A DNA stretch of 64,000 nt from Pseudanabaena sp. FACHB-2040 (GCF_014696715.1 NZ_JACJQO010000012.1:150975-214974); one strand, 5' to 3'. Positions 8,582 to 17,372 are shown, counted from the stretch's first letter. Translations and numbers: made by a program. Notes: a model not told the origin generated them from the letters alone.

Positions 8582-8860
8582 ATGCTGCAAATTCAATACT
8601 TCCTGTCGTCTCCTTTAGGGGAGGCGACCCTGCCGCCTGCGCCGGTCAACCCGCCAGTGCAGCCGGGGCGCAGACGCTTGCGCCTATACCTCGTCGGCTC
8701 CGAAGCCGATACTCAAAGCGCCATCGACACTCTCCATGTGCTGGGCTACGCCGAGCGCTTCGAGTGGACTCAGGTGATCGACCTTCCCTCAAATGGTTTT
8801 GCGGTCTACCCCTATCCAGGGGACGTGCTGCGGTATTTGAGACGCGATCGCAAAGTCTAA
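8582..8860 (+). CDS. Small protein of unknown function
   Basis: A 92-residue soluble protein. The first 28 residues are Pro-rich; the compact part begins at RRRLRLYLVGSEADTQSAID and runs to the end (PYPGDVLRYLRRDRKV). The pattern beta strand, helix (SAIDTLHVLGY), strand, strand, helix suggests a small alpha/beta domain. I do not recognise the family. It lies 388 nt upstream of the MrpD-like gene on the same strand. The start is set by the only in-frame ATG, which directly follows a stem-loop. Confidence 0.6.
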   Translation: MLQIQYFLSSPLGEATLPPAPVNPPVQPGRRRLRLYLVGSEADTQSAIDTLHVLGYAERFEWTQVIDLPSNGFAVYPYPGDVLRYLRRDRKV

Positions 8861-9248
8861 GAGATCCGGCGTTGGCTGAGCGAATTTAACCTGTTTCTTG
8901 AGCGGGGCTGCTGCCTCCCCAGAGGGGCCAGGAAATCCAGCGTTGGCTCCGCTCAGCCGACGTTCTCTGAGCGACGAAGTAAGGTGCCGCTGTCGCTTTA
9001 GGGCAAAGCACCGATGCTACACGAAACAGACAACCGGCTTTGCTTTAAACACTGAGCCAAGCTATTGATCCTGAGAAGCTGATGCAGGCTTGAGTAAGCC
9101 ATTGCTAAAAAGCTATGCTACACAAAAAATGTATTTGTATTAATCTATGAATTAGGGAGACTGCTTGGCCCAAGCTGAAATTTCTGCTGGCCCTATCGCA
9201 CTATCTCTCGGTTTGACACTTCTGCAAATCTGACAAGGCACTACATCC
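8861..9248. other. Intergenic region with repeats, upstream of the MrpD-like gene
   Basis: 388 nt without a gene. The left third carries the repeat pair listed separately. Further right, two short near-copies of ATGCTACAC-x-AAA occur at about 9012 and 9114. No SD-preceded small frame was found. Confidence 0.35.
8864..8961. repeat. Direct plus inverted repeat cluster
   Basis: ATCCGGCGTTGGCT (8864-8877) recurs as ATCCAGCGTTGGCT (8935-8948), 13 of 14 identical. The first copy continues into GTTGGCTGAGCG (8871-8882), which is complementary to CGCTCAGCCGAC (8950-8961) in 11 of 12 positions. It could be a degraded repeat element or an mRNA 3' structure of the small gene before it. Confidence 0.45.
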
Positions 9249-10682
9249 ATGACGACCTTAACGATTGTCTGGCTTGTCCTGCCCCTAATGGCGGGACTGA
9301 TGGCTTACTTGCTGCCCCGACTGGCTCGGAGCCTGGGAATAGGGGTTGCGATCGCATCGATCGCCTATGGTCTCGCCCTCATCCTGCGTCAGACACCCTT
9401 CTCGCTAGAGCTGCTAGACAGCTTTGGCGTTACTCTCATGGCTGACCCCCTGAGCGGGTTCTTCATTCTCACCAATGGGCTGGTGACGGCAGCCGTAATT
9501 CTGTATTGCTGGAGCGGTCAGCGGTCAGCCTTCTTCTTTGCCCAGCTCTACATTCTCCACGGCAGCCTTAACTCCGCCTTTCTCTGCGCCGACTTCGTAA
9601 GTCTCTATGTGGCCCTGGAAGTGATCAGCATTGCCGTCTTTTTGCTGATTGCCTACCCCCGCACCAATCGCTCCATCTGGGTGGGGCTGCGTTACCTCTT
9701 TGTCAGCAATACCGTCATGCTGTTCTATCTGGTGGGGGCGGTGCTGGTGTATGAGGCCAACCAATCCTTTGCCTTCAGCGGGCTGGCCCAGGCTGCTCCA
9801 GAGGCCCAGGCGTTGATTTTGTTGGGTCTGCTCACCAAGGGAGGCGTGTTTATTTCGGGCCTATGGCTGCCCCTGACCCACTCCGAAGCGGAGGTGCCGG
9901 TGTCAGCCATCCTGTCGGGAGTCGCCATCAAGGCAGGGATCTTTCCCCTGGTGCGTTGTGCTCAGATGCTCGACAGTGTTGACCCCATCATTCGCCTGTT
10001 TGGCCTGGGTACAGCCTTTCTAGGGATATCCTTTGCCCTGTTTGAGAAGGATATCAAACGCATCCTTGCCTTCAGCACCATTTCCCAGGTGGGGTTTGTG
10101 CTGGCGGCTCCCCCAGTGGCAGGCTTCTACGCCTTGGGCCACGGTTTAGCCAAGACAGCCCTGTTTTTAACCGCCGGTAGCCTGCCCAGCCGCAACCTCG
10201 ACAACCTGCGGCAGCAGCCTATGGCCACCCCCGCCTGGGCGACGATCACGGCGGGGGGGCTATCCCTGGCAGGTATGCCGCTCCTCACGGGCTTTGCGAG
10301 CAAAGCCCTGACCTTAGAAAACCTGCTCTCCTGGCAGGTCATAGGTATGAATACCGCCGCCATCGGCAGCGCCATTGTCTTTGCCAGAGTGATCTTTCTA
10401 CCCCATCAGCCGACCTCTGAGCAGAAAATGGCCCCAGGGTTCTGGCCTGCGATTCTGCTCCTTGGGGCAGCACTGGTAGCGGCAAATGCTTTCTATATCG
10501 AGGCCTATTCCCTGACCAAGATCACCAAAGCCCTGGCGATCATTGCGTTGGGATGGCTCATTTATTTTGGGGTGATCCGCCGGATGGCGCTGCTCCTGCC
10601 CCGCACTCTGGAGCTGTTGGAGCACCTCATCGGCGTCATGAGTTTGGCGCTGATAGGGCTGTTCTGGCTGGTTCTAGCTTGA
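9249..10682 (+). CDS. MrpD/NdhD-like proton-translocating antiporter subunit
   Basis: A 477-residue polytopic membrane protein with about 14 hydrophobic segments, of the family shared by complex I subunits NdhD/NdhF and Mrp Na+/H+ antiporter subunits. The key Glu is seen in SLYVALEVISIAVF, a channel Lys in LLTKGGVFISG, and the family signature as LPLTHSEAEVPVSAILSG followed by KAGIFPLVR. FEKDIKRILAFSTISQVGF is the next conserved loop. It resembles the MrpD/NdhD5-NdhD6 type more than the NDH-1 NdhD1-4 type. No other mrp or ndh subunit is beside it, which is odd for a protein that normally acts in a complex. It sits in the cytoplasmic or thylakoid membrane. Confidence 0.85.
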   Translation: MTTLTIVWLVLPLMAGLMAYLLPRLARSLGIGVAIASIAYGLALILRQTPFSLELLDSFGVTLMADPLSGFFILTNGLVTAAVILYCWSGQRSAFFFAQLYILHGSLNSAFLCADFVSLYVALEVISIAVFLLIAYPRTNRSIWVGLRYLFVSNTVMLFYLVGAVLVYEANQSFAFSGLAQAAPEAQALILLGLLTKGGVFISGLWLPLTHSEAEVPVSAILSGVAIKAGIFPLVRCAQMLDSVDPIIRLFGLGTAFLGISFALFEKDIKRILAFSTISQVGFVLAAPPVAGFYALGHGLAKTALFLTAGSLPSRNLDNLRQQPMATPAWATITAGGLSLAGMPLLTGFASKALTLENLLSWQVIGMNTAAIGSAIVFARVIFLPHQPTSEQKMAPGFWPAILLLGAALVAANAFYIEAYSLTKITKALAIIALGWLIYFGVIRRMALLLPRTLELLEHLIGVMSLALIGLFWLVLA

Positions 10683-10693
10683 GCAAGATTTCA

Positions 10694-11488
10694 TCATCCG
10701 ACCAACTCTCCGCGCATGACGGTGACGGCTTGGCCGCTAAGAAAAACGCGATCGCAATCACAGCGCACCTTTACCACGCCGCCTCGGGCCGAGGCTTGAT
10801 AAGCCAGAAACGCCGACTTGCCGAGCTTTTCCTGCCAGTAGGGGGCTAGGGAACAGTGAGCCGCACCCGTCACCGGATCTTCGTTGATGCCGATGGTCGG
10901 GGCAAAAAAGCGGGAGACAAAGTCAAACTCAGATCCGTCTGCCTGGCTGGTGATAATTACCCCTTGCATGGGCAGAGATGCAATCAGGCTAAAGTCAGGA
11001 GCCAGTTCTCGTACGGCCGCTTCCGACTCTAGCTCGACCAGGTAGTGCTTGGCGTCCTTACCGGTAAACTTCACCGGCAGGTGCCGCAGTCCGGCCTGTA
11101 GCGCCGGAGGCAGTTCGGCAGGTTGAACGGGGTTGCTAGGAAAGTTTAGGGTAATCCAGTCATCGCTGAGGGTAGCGGTTAGTAGGCCGCTGCGAGTGTG
11201 AAAACGGGCTTCTTGGTTAGGCTTCAGATGGCCCTCGCTCCAGAGGGTGTGGGCCGAGGCCAAAGTGGCATGGCCGCACAGATCAACCTCAGCAGCAGGG
11301 GTAAACCAGCGCAGATGGAAGCCGTCTTCAACGGGGTACAAAAAGGCGGTTTCAGAAAGGTTCATCTCGGCTGCGAGGGCCTGCATCCAGTCAGCATCTG
11401 CTGCCTGAGACATGACGCAGACAGCCGCTGGATTACCGGCAAACAATTGGTTGGTAAAGGCATCAACTTGAACGACGGTCTGGGCCAT
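10694..11488 (-). CDS. PhzF-family isomerase/epimerase-like protein
   Basis: A 264-residue PhzF/DapF-fold protein. The N-terminal signature VQVDAFTNQLFAGNPAAVCV is typical, with the probable catalytic Glu in EMNLSETAFLYP. The second half repeats the fold with GINEDPVTGAAHCSLAPYW. PhzF of phenazine synthesis isomerises a dihydroxyanthranilate; most homologues, including this one with no phenazine genes nearby, have unknown substrates. It converges on the MrpD-like gene 11 nt away. Confidence 0.9.
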   Translation of the reverse strand: MAQTVVQVDAFTNQLFAGNPAAVCVMSQAADADWMQALAAEMNLSETAFLYPVEDGFHLRWFTPAAEVDLCGHATLASAHTLWSEGHLKPNQEARFHTRSGLLTATLSDDWITLNFPSNPVQPAELPPALQAGLRHLPVKFTGKDAKHYLVELESEAAVRELAPDFSLIASLPMQGVIITSQADGSEFDFVSRFFAPTIGINEDPVTGAAHCSLAPYWQEKLGKSAFLAYQASARGGVVKVRCDCDRVFLSGQAVTVMRGELVG

Positions 11489-11527
11489 TTTTCAATTACC
11501 AATGCGCTAAGTCTGGAGGGATTGTAA

Positions 11528-11665
11528 GTGGGTCGGGGGAACGCTCAGAGAAGCGGCAGCAAATTTGCCTCTGATCCTGGTTTAAGGATCATCACCCAAG
11601 GATGGCAGGAACGCTATAGACAACTTAAAGGCTTACCCATCGCTGAAACCGATGGCTACCGGTAG
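11528..11665 (+). CDS. Possible 45-residue small protein
   Basis: From a GTG at 11528 a frame runs 45 codons to a TAG at 11663. GGAGG lies eight bases before the GTG, an excellent ribosome site. The product starts MGRGNAQRSG and ends with a stretch that looks protein-like (TQGWQERYRQLKGLP). The last bases overlap the stop of the convergent 11656 gene. No family is recognised; it could instead be the remnant of a longer gene's C-terminus. Confidence 0.3.
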   Translation: MGRGNAQRSGSKFASDPGLRIITQGWQERYRQLKGLPIAETDGYR

Positions 11666-11925
11666 TACCGCTGCTCCAGCCAGATTCGCACTTCTTCTTC
11701 TGAGACAAATTGGTGGGTAGTGCGGTCAACCGGATCATACACTGACCAGGCAGGCTGTCCCTGGCGTGTGGTGTAGCAGCGAATCCGGGGCTGTTCGTGG
11801 GGAGACAGGGTATTTAGCACACTTTCTAAGAGGCGCTGAAACAGTGAGCTTTTGGGGGCTGCCTCATGCTTGAAAGGGATAGGCAGGGGCTTTGGCTGGA
11901 AGGGCCGGGCATTGAAGGCATTCAT
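11656..11925 (-). CDS. Small conserved protein of unknown function
   Basis: An 89-residue protein. I start it at ATG 11925 (MNAFNARPFQPKP), since GGAG lies about nine bases upstream; a TTG 15 nt earlier overlaps that site. After a Pro-rich N-terminus it has a compact domain with IRCYTTRQGQPAWSVYDPV and ends EEEVRIWLEQRYYR. The alternating pattern suggests a small beta-rich fold with a final helix. It diverges from the MocR-type regulator gene. Function unknown. Confidence 0.6.
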   Translation of the reverse strand: MNAFNARPFQPKPLPIPFKHEAAPKSSLFQRLLESVLNTLSPHEQPRIRCYTTRQGQPAWSVYDPVDRTTHQFVSEEEVRIWLEQRYYR

Positions 11926-12140
11926 TGGGATGAACTCCAACGGGGACTTCTCAACTGTGGTCCAATGCCTCTAGTTGGAGAAGGTACAAAAGAGCGCAAT
12001 TCATCTAGTACAGTTTCAAAAATGTAATCTGTACCAGGCAAACTGTTGAAAACTGTACCATCTCCCCCTGTAGCAAGTCGTCTAAAGTGAGCACAAGCTT
12101 CTGCTGCTCTCTCCGTTTACTGTCATCGTGAGGTGATCCT

Positions 12141-13604
12141 GTGAAAGTCGCCGTTGATCGCCAGTCGGCCGAACCCGTTTACCTGCAGCTCCGCAACAGT
12201 ATTAGCCACCTGATTTGCTCGGGCGGTCTGCAGCCTGGAGATCGCCTGCCTTCAATTCGGCAGATGGCTGAAGCCGCTAGCGTCAACAAGCTCACGGTGG
12301 TAGAAGCCTACAGCGTGCTAGAAGCCGATGGTTTGATTCAGGCTCGCCAGGGCGCTGGTTTTTTTATTACTCAACCGGCGCAGCGCAGCCCCAAACGGCC
12401 TTCGACCTTTGCGCCTGACCAACAGGTGATTATTCCCTCAGCCGAAAGGGCTTTTTTAGGCACTAGTGCCGACCTGCTGCAGGCAAAAGCCATGCCAGGC
12501 GTGATCCAGTTCAGCTCGGGGCTGCCTTCTGCGACTAACCTGGACGACCTGCAGCGGATCGCCCGTAGGGCTGTCAAAGAGTCAGCAGACAAATTCTTTT
12601 GCCTAAACCCGCCTCAGGGAGATCCGAAGCTGCGATCGCAAATCGCCCAGCTTCTCGTCCAGCTAGGTCTAGCCACCACACCCGAGAACCTGATGATCAC
12701 CAGCGGCTCCATGCAGGCCCTGTCGCTGATTACGCAACACCTGATTCAGCCCGGCGACTGGGTTGTGGTCGAGTCGCCCACCTTCTACGGCTACCTGTCT
12801 TTGCTGCAGCAGGCCGGAGCCCGCATCATCGCCATTCCCATGACCGCCAGTGGCATGAATTTAGAGCTGCTAGAGCAGTATCTAGCCAGCCATCGCCCTC
12901 GGCTGATTTACACCATTAGCACCCAACACAACCCAACCGGCATCACCACAGATCTAGCCCATCGCCGCCAGCTTTTAGATCTGGCCGAGCAGTATGACTG
13001 CCTGATCTTGGAGGACAACGCCTACGAATGGCTCAGCTATGGCCCCACACCGCCGCCGATTAAAGCTTTAGATCAGTGCGATCGCGTGATCTATGTGGGC
13101 ACCTTCTCCAAAACGCTGATGCCTGCCCTACGAGTAGGCTACGCCATCATCACTGGCGACCTCTATCAGCCGCTGGTAGAGCGCAAGCTGCTGCACGACC
13201 TGCACGTGTCGATTGTCTCCCAGGCCATTATTAGCGAGTACCTCACCTCCGGCCATTACCGCCGCCACCTCAACCTGAGACGAACCAGCAACCAGCAAAA
13301 CCGAGACATCATGCTAAAAGCGATGGAAACCCACTTCCCTGAAGAAGTTAGCTGGACAGTGCCCCAGGGCGGCATCTTTCTCTGGACTCAATTGCCTGAT
13401 GGCATCGATTTAGAGGCGATTTGCCGACAGGCCGCTGAGCAAAAAGTGCTGGTAGCGCCTGGGTCTGCCTTTTTTGCCGACAAGCAAGGCTACCCAGCTC
13501 TGCGACTGAGCTATTCCCAACCCCTAGAGGTGATTGAGCGGGGAATCGTCATTTTAGGCCAGGTGTTGAAGCAACAGTTGAGGCACCGCTCCCTCTCTGC
13601 CTAA
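12141..13604 (+). CDS. MocR-type GntR regulator/aminotransferase
   Basis: A 487-residue fusion. Residues about 1-75 are a GntR winged helix (PVYLQLRNSISHLICSGGL, then GDRLPSIRQMAEAASVNKLT). Residues about 110-480 form a fold-type I aminotransferase domain, with ITSGSMQAL, the STQHNPTG loop, and the PLP Lys in YVGTFSKTLMPALRVGYA. MocR proteins use the aminotransferase domain mainly to sense PLP or an amino compound and regulate nearby or own promoters; some may keep catalysis. The start is GTG with the strong ribosome site GAGGTGAT upstream. The target is unknown; the divergent small gene at 11656-11925 is a candidate. Confidence 0.93.
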   Translation: MKVAVDRQSAEPVYLQLRNSISHLICSGGLQPGDRLPSIRQMAEAASVNKLTVVEAYSVLEADGLIQARQGAGFFITQPAQRSPKRPSTFAPDQQVIIPSAERAFLGTSADLLQAKAMPGVIQFSSGLPSATNLDDLQRIARRAVKESADKFFCLNPPQGDPKLRSQIAQLLVQLGLATTPENLMITSGSMQALSLITQHLIQPGDWVVVESPTFYGYLSLLQQAGARIIAIPMTASGMNLELLEQYLASHRPRLIYTISTQHNPTGITTDLAHRRQLLDLAEQYDCLILEDNAYEWLSYGPTPPPIKALDQCDRVIYVGTFSKTLMPALRVGYAIITGDLYQPLVERKLLHDLHVSIVSQAIISEYLTSGHYRRHLNLRRTSNQQNRDIMLKAMETHFPEEVSWTVPQGGIFLWTQLPDGIDLEAICRQAAEQKVLVAPGSAFFADKQGYPALRLSYSQPLEVIERGIVILGQVLKQQLRHRSLSA

Positions 13605-13639
13605 TAATTTCGCTGAGCGGTAAGGGGTCGAGCAGCTAT

Positions 13640-14623
13640 TCAACTGGAGCGATCATCTCGCCGCAGCTGGTCTAGCTGCTGCTGCAGCTCAGCCAGTTCC
13701 TGCTTCAGCTGATTAACTTCTTCAGGATTGCTCGACTTACTGGGGGAAGCCTGGGTATGCACAGCGCCCTGAGCTGGAGCGCGACGATAGTTTCCGACCT
13801 GGATCTGGCGGTATTCCTCAGAGTTGGCCCACTGTTTCAGATAGTGCAGCCGCTCTACTGGAAAGGGATGGCTCAAAAGTGCGTTGGGGCCGCCGTTGTA
13901 GAGCAGGAATTTATAGACCTGGTTTAGCCCGTCAGCATCCAGATTTCGGTACTGTTCAGCCTGCCGCTCAAATTCCTCAAAGCTCAGCTCGTGGGCAAAG
14001 CGGCGGCTGCCGCCCGATACCTTCATCATGGTCTGCATCACCTGCCGCCAGTCGTCCATGACCAGTAGGGCAGCGCGATCGCACGATAGTTCCGCCATTC
14101 GCCGCCATTCGTAAAAAGCGTAGACTAGACCACTGCTGACCACATTGCCCAGCCCAAAAGTTAAATCGCCAATGATTGAAGCGGTATTCATCGCCCACAT
14201 GGCCATCTGCGTCAGGGTGGTATGGCCGCACTTGATGTGGCCCAGCTCGTGGGCGATTACGGTTTTGATTTCCTCATCTCCCAGCAAATCTAGCAGCCCT
14301 GTATGGACCACCACGCAAGGATTCTCTTCTCCCAGGGAGTAGCTGTTGACCTCCGGGTTTTGCACCACAAAGAGAGTCGGCTCAGGCCGCAGATCGAGAG
14401 TGTGCACGCATTCTCGAAACAGGTGGTAAATCGTGGAGTACTGGCTCGGCCCTACCTGCACGGCATTGCCTAGTAAATAGACATACTGAGGCCGCTCATA
14501 GACCAGCTCAATAAACTTGCGGGCCGCTAGGTCAAACCCAGGAACGCTGCGCAGCGCCTCTTCGGCCTGGCGATCAAGGGGATGACGAAAGGCATCGCTG
14601 GCAATTCCCGGATAGTAAGGCAT
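13640..14623 (-). CDS. M48-family zinc metalloprotease with C-terminal coiled coil
   Basis: A 327-residue peptidase of family M48. The zinc motif HELGH occurs in VIAHELGHIKCGH, and the third ligand Glu is in RRMAELSCDRAAL. LPHPFPVERLHYLKQW-like sequence (SHPFPVERLHYL) follows, as in HtpX/Oma1-type enzymes. Unlike HtpX it has only weak hydrophobic segments (around ASIIGDLTFGLG), so it may be peripheral. The last 40 residues (NQLKQELAELQQQLDQLRR) form a coiled coil, possibly for oligomerisation. It probably removes misfolded proteins. It lies in a minus-strand run with the MetF-like and trpS genes. Confidence 0.9.
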   Translation of the reverse strand: MPYYPGIASDAFRHPLDRQAEEALRSVPGFDLAARKFIELVYERPQYVYLLGNAVQVGPSQYSTIYHLFRECVHTLDLRPEPTLFVVQNPEVNSYSLGEENPCVVVHTGLLDLLGDEEIKTVIAHELGHIKCGHTTLTQMAMWAMNTASIIGDLTFGLGNVVSSGLVYAFYEWRRMAELSCDRAALLVMDDWRQVMQTMMKVSGGSRRFAHELSFEEFERQAEQYRNLDADGLNQVYKFLLYNGGPNALLSHPFPVERLHYLKQWANSEEYRQIQVGNYRRAPAQGAVHTQASPSKSSNPEEVNQLKQELAELQQQLDQLRRDDRSS

Positions 14624-14655
14624 GGGTGAGGGGGCGAGGGGTTGTCTTTTCTAGG

Positions 14656-15648
14656 CTAGACCAAATTTTTAACAGGTTGAATGAGAGGATCAGCATGGTT
14701 GCTGCTGCCATTGCGGCTGCTAGGGGTGACAGCGGCAATGCCTGCTCGATCTAAAATCTGGGGAATCAGGTCTTCTCGGCGCACGGCCATCAGGTGGACG
14801 CCTTGGCAGAGCTGCTGGGCTGCCCGCACTTGCTCGGCGGCGATAGTGATGCCTTCCTGCAGTGGATCGGGGGCGGCGGCGAGGCGATCGATAATGGCTT
14901 GGGGAATTTCTACACCAGGCACATTGCGGTTGATGAAGTTGGCGTTTTTGGCTGATTTCAGTAAAAAGATGCCGGCCAGGACGGGGCGATCGCAACCCGC
15001 CGCGACCTTATCCATAAAAGTAGCTAGCTGATCAAAGTCAGAGATCAGCTGGCTCTGGAAAAACTGGGCTCCGGCTTCTAGCTTGCGCTCAAAGCGGCGC
15101 TGCAGGCCAGACAGGCTGCGGCATTGAGGGTCAACTGCGGCCCCAGCAAAGAGGTCTAGCGCGCCATCGGGCAGGGCCTGATCGCGGCTGTCGGTGCCCT
15201 GATTGAGCTGGCCGATCAGCTTCAGCAGCCGCACCGACTCCAGCTCAAAAACGCTCCGCGACTCAGGATGGTCGCCCGCTTTAACCGGGTCTCCGGTCAG
15301 GGCAAGTAGATTGCGAACACCTAAGGCATGGGCTCCCATGAGGTCGGCCTGTAGGGCAATGGCGTTGCGATCGCGACACGCCATCTGGCAGATCGCCTCA
15401 ATTCCTTCCTGCTGCAAAATCACGGCTGATGCTAACGACGACATCCGCAGCACCGCTCGGCTGCCGTCAGTAATGTTGATCGCGTGGACTCGCCCCTTCA
15501 GCCGCTTTGCCATCTCCACCATATGCTGAGGATTGCCCCCCTTAGGCGGCATGACTTCAGCAGTAATTAAAAACTCCCCTGAGCTGGCAGCGCTACGGAA
15601 GCGGTAACCTAGGGGCGAAGCAGACAGGCGATCCGAAAAAACAGACAT
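14656..15648 (-). CDS. Methylenetetrahydrofolate reductase-like protein
   Basis: A 330-residue TIM-barrel protein of the MetF family, which reduces 5,10-methylene-THF to 5-methyl-THF with a flavin cofactor. The active-site region is seen as FLITAEVMPPKGG with the catalytic Glu, then INITDGSRAVLRMSS, and NLLALTGDPVKAGDHP is the folate/FAD-binding loop. QSQLISDFDQLATFM and LAGIFLLKSAKNANF are the later strands. It is the shorter type seen in several bacteria, and assigning it as the only MetF of this organism would be inference. It probably supplies methyl groups for methionine synthesis. Confidence 0.87.
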   Translation of the reverse strand: MSVFSDRLSASPLGYRFRSAASSGEFLITAEVMPPKGGNPQHMVEMAKRLKGRVHAINITDGSRAVLRMSSLASAVILQQEGIEAICQMACRDRNAIALQADLMGAHALGVRNLLALTGDPVKAGDHPESRSVFELESVRLLKLIGQLNQGTDSRDQALPDGALDLFAGAAVDPQCRSLSGLQRRFERKLEAGAQFFQSQLISDFDQLATFMDKVAAGCDRPVLAGIFLLKSAKNANFINRNVPGVEIPQAIIDRLAAAPDPLQEGITIAAEQVRAAQQLCQGVHLMAVRREDLIPQILDRAGIAAVTPSSRNGSSNHADPLIQPVKNLV

Positions 15649-15733
15649 TTATTAAGTGAGAAAAATCAGGTGAGATGGCCAGCAGGCACACAGACCTTTT
15701 TGAAAGCCAGTTTTGGTCAGTATATCGTGCTTG

Positions 15734-16744
15734 CTACAGCGGCTTGGAGTACCCTAGGGCATCTTTGACCTTAGCTAAGGTTTGAAATGCGATCGCACCT
15801 GCCCGCTCATTCCCCTGTCTCAATACTTTTTCCAGATAGGTGCGATCGTCCATTAGCTCGCTGTAGCGAGTCTGAATCGGTCGCAGCGCCTCCACTGCCG
15901 TCTCCGCCAGCAGCGGCTTAAACTGGCCCCAGCCCATCTCCCGACATTCCTCTGCCACAGCCTGCTTCGATTTGCCTGCCAATAAAGCGTAGAGGCTCAA
16001 CAAGTTGTGGCACTCGGGCCGCTCTGGGTTGTCAAACTCTAGGCCCCGCAGCGGATCAGTCTTGGCTCGCTTAAACTTGCGGATAATAGCTTCTGGGGCA
16101 TCGGTCAAGTCAATCCGGCTTTGGTCCGACGGATCTGACTTCGACATTTTCTTGGTGCCATCGGTCAGGCTCATCACCCGCGCGCCCACCTCCCGAATCA
16201 GCGGCTCAGGGATTTTTAGAATCGGCGCTTTCTCAGTGCCAAACTGGTGATTCAGCCGGGCCGCAATGTCTCGCGTCAGCTCTAGGTGCTGCTTTTGGTC
16301 CTCACCTACAGGCACGCGATCAGGCTCATACAGCAAGATATCAGCGGCCTGAAGCACCGGGTAATCGAGCAGGCCGATGCTGACATTCTCCCCCTGCTTA
16401 ATGGCCTTCTCCTTGAACTGGATCATCCGCTCTAGCCAGTTGAGGGGCGTGATGCAGTTAAATAGCCAGGCCAATTCTGCATGGGCCGATACATGCGACT
16501 GCACAAAAATAGTCGCCTTCTCAGGGTCAATGCCGCAGGCAATGTAGGTCGCCGCCACCTTGTAGGTGTTTTCGGCTAACTGGGCTGGGTCGTGGGGCAC
16601 CGTAATAGCGTGCAGATCGGCCATGAACAAAAAGGCCTCATATTCCTCCTGCAGCTCCACCCAATTGCGGATGGCCCCCAGGTAATTGCCCAGGTGCAGA
16701 TTGCCAGTCGGCTGGATGCCGGAGAGAATGCGCTGCTTGCCCAT
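15734..16744 (-). CDS. trpS: Tryptophanyl-tRNA synthetase
   Basis: A 336-residue class I aminoacyl-tRNA synthetase, standard in length. GIQPTGNLHLGNYLGAI carries the HIGH-type motif, KMSKS appears as TKKMSKSDPS, and PVGEDQKQHLELTRDIA is the Trp/ATP-site segment. It charges tRNA-Trp with tryptophan in the cytoplasm. It begins at ATG 16744, 109 nt from the divergent small gene at 16854. Confidence 0.97.
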   Translation of the reverse strand: MGKQRILSGIQPTGNLHLGNYLGAIRNWVELQEEYEAFLFMADLHAITVPHDPAQLAENTYKVAATYIACGIDPEKATIFVQSHVSAHAELAWLFNCITPLNWLERMIQFKEKAIKQGENVSIGLLDYPVLQAADILLYEPDRVPVGEDQKQHLELTRDIAARLNHQFGTEKAPILKIPEPLIREVGARVMSLTDGTKKMSKSDPSDQSRIDLTDAPEAIIRKFKRAKTDPLRGLEFDNPERPECHNLLSLYALLAGKSKQAVAEECREMGWGQFKPLLAETAVEALRPIQTRYSELMDDRTYLEKVLRQGNERAGAIAFQTLAKVKDALGYSKPL

Positions 16745-16853
16745 GTGAGTGCGTCGGTGTAAAGTTTGTCGAGTATACGTCTCTTGTGAAGATTCTATAA
16801 GAACACCGGAAGCTTCAAGCCCCTGTTTTTCCTACTCTTGTAAAAAATCACCG

Positions 16854-17156
16854 ATGAAAAGCACCCTTTTCCCTACCCTAACCGAATCTCTTCAGGAAGC
16901 CATTCAGCTGGCCCAGTCCGTCAACTCTCACCAGGAAGCCCAAGCCACTTTCGAGCGCCTGCACCAGGAGCTAGAAACCCAGAACCCCCAAGCCGCTGAC
17001 CTCCTCGCCCTCCTCTGGCGGGAGTATCTAGGTTCCCAGCGCTCAGCCACCTTTTGGAAAGAGCTGTGTCAGGTTGAGAAGCACCTGTCAGATCGCCTAA
17101 GCGAAAGCCATCTGCAGCTCAAGCAAAATTACCTTCGCCTAATGCAAGAGCAATAG
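16854..17156 (+). CDS. Small helical protein of unknown function
   Basis: A 100-residue, almost wholly helical soluble protein. It is taken to start at ATG 16854 (MKSTLFPTLTES), as upstream in-frame sequence looks non-coding. The helices QEAIQLAQSVNSHQEAQATFERLHQ and LALLWREYLGSQRSATFWKEL are amphipathic. I do not recognise a family. It diverges from trpS and is followed by two GTTGGG-type hairpins. Confidence 0.6.
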   Translation: MKSTLFPTLTESLQEAIQLAQSVNSHQEAQATFERLHQELETQNPQAADLLALLWREYLGSQRSATFWKELCQVEKHLSDRLSESHLQLKQNYLRLMQEQ

Positions 17157-17158
17157 AA

Positions 17159-17229
17159 GTTGGGTTTAAGGCTTTGGCAACCCCAACAGGCTCTCCAAAA
17201 TGTTGGGTTTTTACCTTGTTCAACCCGAC
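17159..17229. repeat. Two GTTGGGTT-type inverted repeats (REP-like)
   Basis: GTTGGG (17159-17164) pairs with CCCAAC (17182-17187), and GTTGGGTT (17202-17209) pairs with AACCCGAC (about 17222-17229), followed by CTACAAACTACA. The GTTGGGTTT...AACCC-ACCTACA pattern resembles short interspersed palindromes found between genes in many filamentous cyanobacteria. Here two copies lie in tandem after a stop codon and could also serve as the 3' end of the small gene. Confidence 0.5.
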
Positions 17230-17372
17230 CTACAAACTACAAATCTAGATTCTGCATTGTGTGCAACTGGGCGCATGGGTGTGCGCCCCTACCAGACAGA
17301 CTCTCTTTGACCAGAGTGTAGATCCTCACTTGGGCCGCCTTCGGCTTATCCGCAGCCTCAAATACAAAAAAG

